Source of the DNA: Alphaproteobacteria bacterium
GTDB taxonomy: Bacteria > Pseudomonadota > Alphaproteobacteria > Caulobacterales > Maricaulaceae
Reading direction: 5' to 3'
Length of the DNA stretch: 64,000 nucleotides
Assembly: GCA_016124205.1 (NCBI GenBank)
Contig: WGOD01000002.1
Span: 62,001 to 126,000 of the forward strand
The position numbers were made by a program, and so were the translations under genes. Under the pieces are notes generated by a model. The model was not told the origin of the DNA. It ran no database searches and saw only the letters and a list, made by a program, of their open reading frames with translations. This document shows, piece by piece, positions 60,021-64,000 of this stretch. The stretch's first letter is position 1. Every line of letters starts with the position of its first letter.

Positions 60021-61478
60021 ATGTTCCAAGTTATTCTGGCCGGTGCAGGACTGGCTTGTCTGGTGACCACGCCTGTTTCGGCTCAGGTCAGCGAGGATTT
60101 CGAAGCGGAGTTCGAAGCCGCGCAGAACCTTGCGCGCTCGGATCAACTGGATGGCGCCGAAGTCCGCGCTCTTGCAGCGGAAATGCTGGCTGACACTGCC
60201 GAGGAACGGGTTCATGCCCTAAGCCTGCTCGCCTATATCAACAGCGAGCAGGAGGATTGGCAGGAAGTCTGGAACCAAGCCAGCGAAGCCGAGGAAATCG
60301 TGAACGCGAACTTCCCCGGCAGCGAAAGCACGCTCGCGCAGCTTTACTCCTACCAGCTTCGTGCCGGCGAGCATGTGGGACTGACGCCCAACGAAATGAT
60401 GGATATTGCCCAGCGCCGCAATGCCCTGATGGCCGGTGCCGATGACCTGAGATACTGGCGTGTTGAAACCGAAGGGCTTCGGCATCGGTTCAGCAACTTT
60501 CTTTGCCCCGACACGCTGGGCCAAGCCCGATTTCAAGAATTCCAGATCTATGAGGCGGGCGGACATGACGTGTCGTGCAGCTATCTCTGGCCTGGTCCGC
60601 GTCCGATCATCACTCTTCACATGTTTCGACTTGGCGATCTCACCAATGCCGAAGGCTTTGAACATGCTACCGGGTCGATGCGGATCGCCTTTCCTAACAT
60701 GCGGGAGCTTTCCGTCGGCGAGATGGATGTAGGCGGCGTGACCGTCCTCTACGGGCATTTCGGCTTGTCTGACCGGACCACCAGCACCTTCACCACGCAG
60801 ATTGGAAACTGGTCGCTGAAACTCCGTTTCACGCACGCCGGATCACTGACAGAGGAAGACATCAACGCATTTGCCCGGATCGCCTTCGAGGGTGCCGGGG
60901 ACATGGTTTCGCATATCGCGCGATGTGACGCCCTGTCGGGGGTAACCGACCGCGTCCCGCCGAGCGATGGCGGGCTGGAAGAAGCCTCCGCGGTCCTGCT
61001 GACAACTCTCATTTCCGATGAAGTCGCGCCCGGACCGGCTTCCCCTTTGCAATGCTATCTCGGGCCGGTGGACTTTTCGGGCGGTGGCATTGCTCTCGCT
61101 GAACTAGACGAGCAAGGCAATCCGCTTCGTTTCGTGGCACGTCAGATCCGGAGCGACGCCTATACGGTTCGGGCGATTCCGCCGCTGTCCCTGACCAGCG
61201 AAGATGGCGTCGCCCGGCGCGAATGGCATCTGGTTCTAGACCGACCGGACGACATGCTCATCTTCCCCCAGTTTACCGACCGGCCCGACCCCGACGCCTT
61301 CGTCGACGCGGCCGGCGCGATCGTCCGCAACGAGACCGATGCGATAAGCCGCCTGTCATTGGACGCAGAAGGAAACTTCAACATCGAGTTGCGACCCCGG
61401 GATGCAGGCGAAACAGCAGAACCGGACGCATCGTCTGACGAAGACGTGCCCCAATCGCCGCCCGAACCGAAGGATTGA
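60021..61478 (+). CDS. Exported protein of unknown function
   Basis: A 485-residue protein with signal peptide FQVILAGAGLACLVTTPVSAQ. Residues 25-130 are helical (TPR-like), and the rest is beta-rich with Cys at four or five places. A region resembling a hydrolase or receptor (VSCSYLWPGPRPIITLHMF) is visible but I cannot place it. The C-terminal tail is Glu/Pro/Ser-rich. ATG 60021 has GGGGAG eight bases ahead; a longer start upstream overlaps the hemerythrin gene. No clear partner. Confidence 0.7.
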   Translation: MFQVILAGAGLACLVTTPVSAQVSEDFEAEFEAAQNLARSDQLDGAEVRALAAEMLADTAEERVHALSLLAYINSEQEDWQEVWNQASEAEEIVNANFPGSESTLAQLYSYQLRAGEHVGLTPNEMMDIAQRRNALMAGADDLRYWRVETEGLRHRFSNFLCPDTLGQARFQEFQIYEAGGHDVSCSYLWPGPRPIITLHMFRLGDLTNAEGFEHATGSMRIAFPNMRELSVGEMDVGGVTVLYGHFGLSDRTTSTFTTQIGNWSLKLRFTHAGSLTEEDINAFARIAFEGAGDMVSHIARCDALSGVTDRVPPSDGGLEEASAVLLTTLISDEVAPGPASPLQCYLGPVDFSGGGIALAELDEQGNPLRFVARQIRSDAYTVRAIPPLSLTSEDGVARREWHLVLDRPDDMLIFPQFTDRPDPDAFVDAAGAIVRNETDAISRLSLDAEGNFNIELRPRDAGETAEPDASSDEDVPQSPPEPKD

Positions 61479-61509
61479 TTGCGGGCGGCGTGACGCTACG
61501 TTCACCCCC

Positions 61510-62685
61510 ATGCTGCACCGCTTCTTTTCCGAGCTTCGCGCCGCCAAGATTCCCGTCACAACGCGGGAATACCTGACCCTGCTCGAGGCACTGGAGAAGG
61601 GCGCAGTCGATCCCGACATCGATCATTTCTACTCGATCAGCCGGGCCGTCCTGATCAAGGACGAGAAGAATTTCGACAAGTTCGACGCCGTCTTCGGCCA
61701 TGTCTTCAAGGGCGTCGAGACGCTTGGCGCACTGTTCGAGGAAAAGGAAATCCCGGACGAGTGGCTGCAGGCGATGATGGAGCGCCTTCTGTCAGAGGAG
61801 GAGCGCGCCGCGATCGAGGCCCTGCCGTTCGAGGAATTGATGGAGACGCTGAAGAAGCGGCTCGAGGAACAGGAGAAGCGCCACGAGGGCGGGTCGAAAT
61901 GGATCGGCACGGGCGGCACTTCGCCCTACGGGCATTCCGGCTACAACCCCTCCGGCGTGCGCATTGGCGGCCAGTCGCGCCACAAGAAGGCGGCGAAGGT
62001 CTGGGAGAAGCGGCGCTACAAGGATCTCGACGGCGAGCGCGAACTCGGCACGCGCAATCTGAAAGTTGCGCTGCGGCGGCTCAGAAAATTCGCCCGCGAC
62101 AGCGCGCAGGAAGAACTCGATCTCGGCGGCACGATCGACGCCACGGCGCGGCAGGGCTGGCTTGATGTGCGCATGCGCCCGGAGCGGCGCAACGCGATCA
62201 AGGTCATGTGCCTGTTCGATGTCGGCGGATCGATGGACCCGCATGTGCGGACCTGCGAGGAGCTGTTCTCCGCGGCGCGCGGCACGTTCAAGAATCTCGA
62301 GTATTTCTACTTCCACAACTGCCCCTATGAGGGCGTGTGGCGGTCAAATCTGCGCCGGCGCGCCGAGACCGTGCCGACAATGGATCTGATCCACAAATAT
62401 CCGCGCGACTGGAAGGTGATCATCGTCGGGGATGCCGCGATGGCACCCTACGAGATCACCCATCCCGGCGGGTCTGTGGAAGGCTGGAACGAGGAGGCTG
62501 GCGCGGTCTGGCTCAACCGCCTCGTCGAGACCTGGCCGGACCTCGTCTGGATCAATCCCGAGCCGAAGAAATGGTGGGACCACACCTATTCGGTGCGGCT
62601 GGTCCAGGAGATCATCGGCGCCCACCGCATGTTCCCGCTGACGCTGGAGGGCGTCGACGCGGCGATGAAGGAGCTGGCGCGGTAG
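61510..62685 (+). CDS. VWA domain protein (CoxE-like), probable MoxR partner
   Basis: A 391-residue protein: an N-terminal helical half (FFSELRAAKIPVTTREYLTLLEALEKG, rich in charged coil) and a C-terminal VWA/CoxE-like half with the metal-site motif VMCLFDVGGSMDPH (Asp237), RNLEYFYFHNCPYEGVW-like and WKVIIVGDAAMAPYEI. It is of the kind that acts with MoxR ATPases. The moxR gene lies about 5 kb upstream with unrelated genes between. It ends ten bases from the convergent exported-protein gene. Confidence 0.85.
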   Translation: MLHRFFSELRAAKIPVTTREYLTLLEALEKGAVDPDIDHFYSISRAVLIKDEKNFDKFDAVFGHVFKGVETLGALFEEKEIPDEWLQAMMERLLSEEERAAIEALPFEELMETLKKRLEEQEKRHEGGSKWIGTGGTSPYGHSGYNPSGVRIGGQSRHKKAAKVWEKRRYKDLDGERELGTRNLKVALRRLRKFARDSAQEELDLGGTIDATARQGWLDVRMRPERRNAIKVMCLFDVGGSMDPHVRTCEELFSAARGTFKNLEYFYFHNCPYEGVWRSNLRRRAETVPTMDLIHKYPRDWKVIIVGDAAMAPYEITHPGGSVEGWNEEAGAVWLNRLVETWPDLVWINPEPKKWWDHTYSVRLVQEIIGAHRMFPLTLEGVDAAMKELAR

Positions 62686-62695
62686 GCGCCCGCTG

Positions 62696-64000
62696 CTACT
62701 GGACTGGCCGGATCGGGAAGTAGTGGTATTCGTACAGTGACGACGAGTGGAAGTGATGCCTTTGCATCAGGGCGTAGCCGAACACCGGGTTTCCGGGTCG
62801 GCCGAAATTCCGAACCAGAACCTCCTGCTCGAAACTGCCTAGCAGATACGCGCGCGCGACCGAGAAATGGAACGGATTCGGATCGTTGGGGCCGCGGCTG
62901 TACATCCGCACCTGTCCGACCTGGCTGTCATAGTGATTACTGCCATGCCGCGTTCGCATCGCCTGCGGGACCCCCGGCAGGGCGAGCGTGACATCAAATT
63001 GTGCGTTGAAGTCCCAGGTCTGCTGCCAGCTGCCAATCACCGCGCCCGTTTCGGGCTGGATGATCTGAAATTTCCCGGGTTGCTGGTGCGCGTCGTAGAT
63101 GGCCTGATTGATCGGGTCGAAGACAGCCCGGAAACGCGTCGTGGTTCCGTCCCGATGGTCGATCGTGCCCGAGATGTAGGTGTGTGAGCGGTATTCGCCG
63201 GTCACGAGCGGATGATCAGCCGGCGGTGTCCAATCGAACGCGAACGTCCTTGGCTGACTGCTGATCGCCGGCGCCGCAATCTCGAAGAAAGCCCCCAGAG
63301 CGAGCGCAGTCCCGTCGCTCAGCTGGCGATGCTCAAGTCCGAAAACCAGCCCGGCGGTGTGACGCGAGCCTCCCGCGCCTTCCCGAATGACCCCGAGAAC
63401 GCCCGCATAGGCCGGACTATCGGACGGCTCATACCAAGCATTCCAGACACCGCCGGGGCTGTTGCCCGGCCCGTCCGCGCGGTTCCACCAATTCGTCCCC
63501 GTCCAATCCTGCCATGGCGTTGCCGGGGAAACGGCCGCCAGCGATGTGGATCCGCGTCGTACACCGTTCCGGTCAAAGAATTCGACGCCGATGCGTGCGA
63601 TGTCTGGAAAGAAGGGGATGCCGGAGAAGTCCTGAACATCGGCGATGACCTTGAAAAAGACAGGCTCGGTTCCGATCGCGACCGTCACCTCCTGTGCCAG
63701 TTCGGCAAGGCAGACCCCGTCCGAATTCGTCTGACAAATCAACAGATCGGCGGGTAGAGGCAGACGCGTGAAGGTCGGTCTGACGGTCATCCGGGCGGCA
63801 TTCGGAGGGCCGGGAAACGGATCGACGCCGCCGACATTCACCGCGGCCAGAGAAAACGCCTGACGCCCCTCATACTGGGCCACGCGAACGACACCATCAC
63901 CGCTGATTGCGGCGGCGATCGGGATGATGTCCGGCGGTGCCTGGGTCGAGGCGGAAAACTCGAAGCTGTTGAGCCCTTCCAGTCGGGCACTGCTGCCTTC
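62696..64000 (-). CDS. Exported protein of unrecognised family, member 3 (5' end outside window)
   Basis: The frame is open to the right edge; at least 434 residues are visible. It carries the middle module of the family seen at 27.7-30.9 kb: APPDIIPIAAAISGDGVVRV, then AAVNVGG, LICQTNSDGVCLAEL (paired Cys) and ARIGVEFFDRNG. Its C-terminal part differs: it is Trp/Tyr-rich (GGVWNAWYEPSDSPAYAGVLG, GEYRSHTYISGTID) and has no visible Cys pair near the end. Probably exported; start and signal lie outside. Confidence 0.75.
   Translation of the reverse strand, partial: EGSSARLEGLNSFEFSASTQAPPDIIPIAAAISGDGVVRVAQYEGRQAFSLAAVNVGGVDPFPGPPNAARMTVRPTFTRLPLPADLLICQTNSDGVCLAELAQEVTVAIGTEPVFFKVIADVQDFSGIPFFPDIARIGVEFFDRNGVRRGSTSLAAVSPATPWQDWTGTNWWNRADGPGNSPGGVWNAWYEPSDSPAYAGVLGVIREGAGGSRHTAGLVFGLEHRQLSDGTALALGAFFEIAAPAISSQPRTFAFDWTPPADHPLVTGEYRSHTYISGTIDHRDGTTTRFRAVFDPINQAIYDAHQQPGKFQIIQPETGAVIGSWQQTWDFNAQFDVTLALPGVPQAMRTRHGSNHYDSQVGQVRMYSRGPNDPNPFHFSVARAYLLGSFEQEVLVRNFGRPGNPVFGYALMQRHHFHSSSLYEYHYFPIRPVQ

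Overview
The window is GC-rich, gene-dense chromosomal DNA from an alphaproteobacterium of the Caulobacterales/Maricaulales/Hyphomonadaceae kind. The evidence is the gene set: CckA directly behind fliQ-fliR-flhB, FliX, FlbT, FlaF, a FlaEY-like protein, an FlmG-like flagellin glycosyltransferase, several about 275-residue flagellins, and recognisable CtrA boxes (TTAA-N7-TTAA) and sigma-54 (GG-N10-GC) promoters in front of flagellar operons. Genus assignment (Maricaulis, Oceanicaulis, Glycocaulis or similar) is inference only.

Layout. 1-5.6 kb: 3' end of NADP isocitrate dehydrogenase, a small membrane protein, an NTF2-fold protein, alaS and recA, with an alphaproteobacterial SOS box in front of recA. 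5.7-10.4 kb: fliQ-fliR-flhB-cckA operon (flagellar export gate plus the cell-cycle kinase). 10.5-14.4 kb: two tandem DUF885 lipoproteins. 14.5-16.9 kb: divergent flgB-flgC-fliE and fliO-fliP around a perfect CtrA box. 17.2-23.4 kb: fliL-fliM-DUF6468-motE-TPR motor operon. 23.6-27.0 kb: sigma-54-driven flgF-flgG-flgA-flgH. 27.1-27.6 kb: a probable Imm8-like orphan immunity gene lying between two copies of a terminator half. 27.7-30.9 kb: two members of an unrecognised exported protein family (a third is at 62.7-64 kb). 31-34.1 kb: dksA, fliX, and flgI-flgJ/cheL-flgN/flbY. 34.1-37.4 kb: an unusual cold-shock protein and a FlaEY-like beta-propeller protein. 37.5-48.1 kb: a surface-glycan cluster (two SpsF-like cytidylyltransferases, ATP-grasp, deacetylase-like, DegT aminotransferase, HMGL-type aldolase, two methyltransferases, 2OG-Fe oxygenase), interrupted by a cyanide-insensitive cytochrome bd operon with a 43-residue CydX-like gene. 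48.2-53.6 kb: four flagellins, FlaG, FlaF and FlbT. 53.8-55.6 kb: divergent flmG. 55.6-64 kb: mixed genes including MoxR and a VWA partner, a cysteine-free OxyR-like regulator, YdcH, hemerythrin, and exported proteins of unknown function.

How it works together. Roughly half the window builds and controls a polar flagellum: CckA feeds phosphate toward CtrA; CtrA boxes mark early operons; sigma-54 sites mark rod, ring, FlaEY-like and flagellin genes; FliX, FlbT and FlaF couple assembly to late gene expression; FlmG is positioned to glycosylate flagellins. The glycan cluster between the flaEY-like gene and the flagellins has a combination of enzymes I cannot match to the pseudaminic or legionaminic acid routes and is the best candidate here for an undescribed pathway. 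No rRNA, tRNA, CRISPR array or intact insertion sequence was seen.
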